The notes under the pieces were generated by a model. The model ran no database searches, was not told the DNA's origin, and saw only the letters and a list, made by a program, of their open reading frames with translations. A stretch of DNA of 64,000 nt from Budorcas taxicolor (Eukaryota > Chordata > Mammalia > Artiodactyla > Bovidae). The number at the start of each line of letters is the position of its first letter. Within the stretch, counting starts at the first letter, position 1. The position numbers and the translations under genes are program-made. Shown one piece after another: positions 63,601 to 64,000 of the stretch. Location: NCBI RefSeq assembly GCF_023091745.1, contig NW_026292661.1, positions 620,001 to 684,000 on the forward strand, read 5' to 3'.

Positions 63601-64000
63601 CTCTTGGAATGGTGGCACGACCCTGGAGTTCCTCTCGCCGTTCCTGTTGAGAGGGCCTCCCCTTGAGATGCGACGGGAACGCCGGGAACTCTTTCCCGAC
63701 GAAGCAGGGAAAGGATCCCTCATCTCGAGCTACGAGGCGGAAACGGGGCTCCTCTGGATGTGGGCGGGACCCTCGTGATTCCTCTCGAGTGGAGACGGGT
63801 ATGTCGGGGAACTTCTTGATTTGCACCAAGGGTGTGAAGGAGCCTTTCGAAGTTCCAGAGGTGAGGTGTGATCAGCCTCGAGACGCCTCAGCGGAAATGG
63901 GCCTCATCTCGCCTGGAGGGGAGAACCTCCTGGATTTTCTCGAGTTGCGGCAGGTCTTCTCGAGTTACGATGGGGACCTCAGGGACCCGCTCTGATGGCC
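60607..64000 (+). repeat. Five-monomer HOR, copy 4 (cut by window end)
   Basis: Monomers at 60607, 61423, 62238 and 63053, with the fifth starting at 63869 and truncated after 132 bp. It carries the copy-2 type CTCTGATGG at the very end of the window (A at 63995). The second copy-2 marker would fall at 64044, outside the window. Confidence 0.85.

Larger units (their letters stand above)
1..64000 (+). repeat. Ruminant satellite I-type tandem array (about 78.4 monomers of ~816 bp)
   Basis: The entire window is a single head-to-tail array. The anchor TGATCAG (one TTATCAG variant) starts at 301, 1117, 1933, 2749, 3565, 4381, 5197, 6013, 6829, 7644, 8460, 9276, 10092, 10908, 11710, 12513, 13329, 14145, 14947, 15750, 16565, 17381, 18197, 19013, 19829, 20645, 21461, 22277, 23093, 23909, 24725, 25540, 26356, 27172, 27987, 28802, 29617, 30433, 31249, 32065, 32881, 33697, 34513, 35328, 36144, 36959, 37775, 38590, 39405, 40220, 41036, 41852, 42667, 43483, 44298, 45113, 45929, 46745, 47561, 48376, 49192, 50007, 50822, 51638, 52453, 53269, 54084, 54899, 55715, 56530, 57346, 58161, 58976, 59792, 60607, 61423, 62238, 63053 and 63869. 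No monomer is inverted and no foreign DNA interrupts. Family assignment (sheep/goat satellite I, kin of bovine 1.715 satellite) comes from monomer size, GC/CpG richness and the 31-bp substructure. Other ruminant ~0.8-kb satellites, such as those of deer, are the main alternative. Confidence 0.95.

Noticed and set aside
1..64000. CRISPR array
   Set aside because: The repeats are 816 bp and contiguous, without short identical repeats separated by unique spacers; the 31-bp and 13-bp subrepeats are diverged and lack spacers.
1..64000. rDNA or other tandem gene family
   Set aside because: No rRNA, 5S, tRNA or histone-like sequence is recognisable, and the unit is made of degenerate 31-bp subrepeats, which is typical of satellite DNA.
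1..64000. Bovine 1.715 satellite itself (about 1.4-kb unit)
   Set aside because: The dominant period is 816 bp, not about 1.4 kb. The shared 31-bp substructure supports a relative in sheep or goat and not the bovine form.

Overview
The whole 64-kb window is one uninterrupted, head-to-tail satellite DNA array. I find no credible protein gene, RNA gene, transposon, CRISPR array or unique-sequence island. The repeat unit is about 816 bp (variants 815, 803 and 802 bp), GC-rich and CpG-rich, always in the same orientation. A conserved TGATCAG anchor recurs 79 times. Each unit is itself built from diverged ~31-bp subrepeats, best seen as CTCGAG sites spaced in multiples of 31 bp. A ~0.8-kb, GC-rich, CpG-rich monomer on a 31-bp substructure is the hallmark of ruminant satellite I, related to the bovine 1.715 satellite. 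The ~816-bp length fits sheep or goat (Caprini) best. The window is therefore most likely pericentromeric or centromeric heterochromatin of a sheep, goat or close relative. That assignment rests on family knowledge and not on a database match.

Layout. (I) 1-10907: heterogeneous 816-bp monomers with local 2- and 3-monomer duplications and a left-only class Z (diagnostic GACCAC). (II) 10908-16564: a 3237-bp four-monomer block, largely repeated, whose first two monomers lack the same 13-bp microrepeat. (III) 16565-24724: mixed monomers including a tandem 1632-bp dimer. (IV) 24725-32880: the subfamily changes. The left-only class disappears, and a one-base deletion (GGAACTGAGG) and a CCTTGAGACG variant first appear. 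(V) 32881-48375: alternating D/E dimers of 1631 bp, plus a P-Q module seen three times and a 7-monomer (5709-bp) duplication. (VI) 48376-64000: a highly uniform five-monomer higher-order repeat (HOR) of 4077 bp in almost four copies.

Read left to right, the array goes from irregular to regular: scattered duplications, then a dimer, then a pentamer. The pentamer looks like the dimer plus one chimeric monomer gained by out-of-register crossover. Copies 2 and 4 of the pentamer share a substitution absent from copies 1 and 3, hinting at a still larger 8154-bp period. Many open reading frames exist in all frames, but they are by-products of GC-rich repeats with few stop codons and are not annotated as genes.
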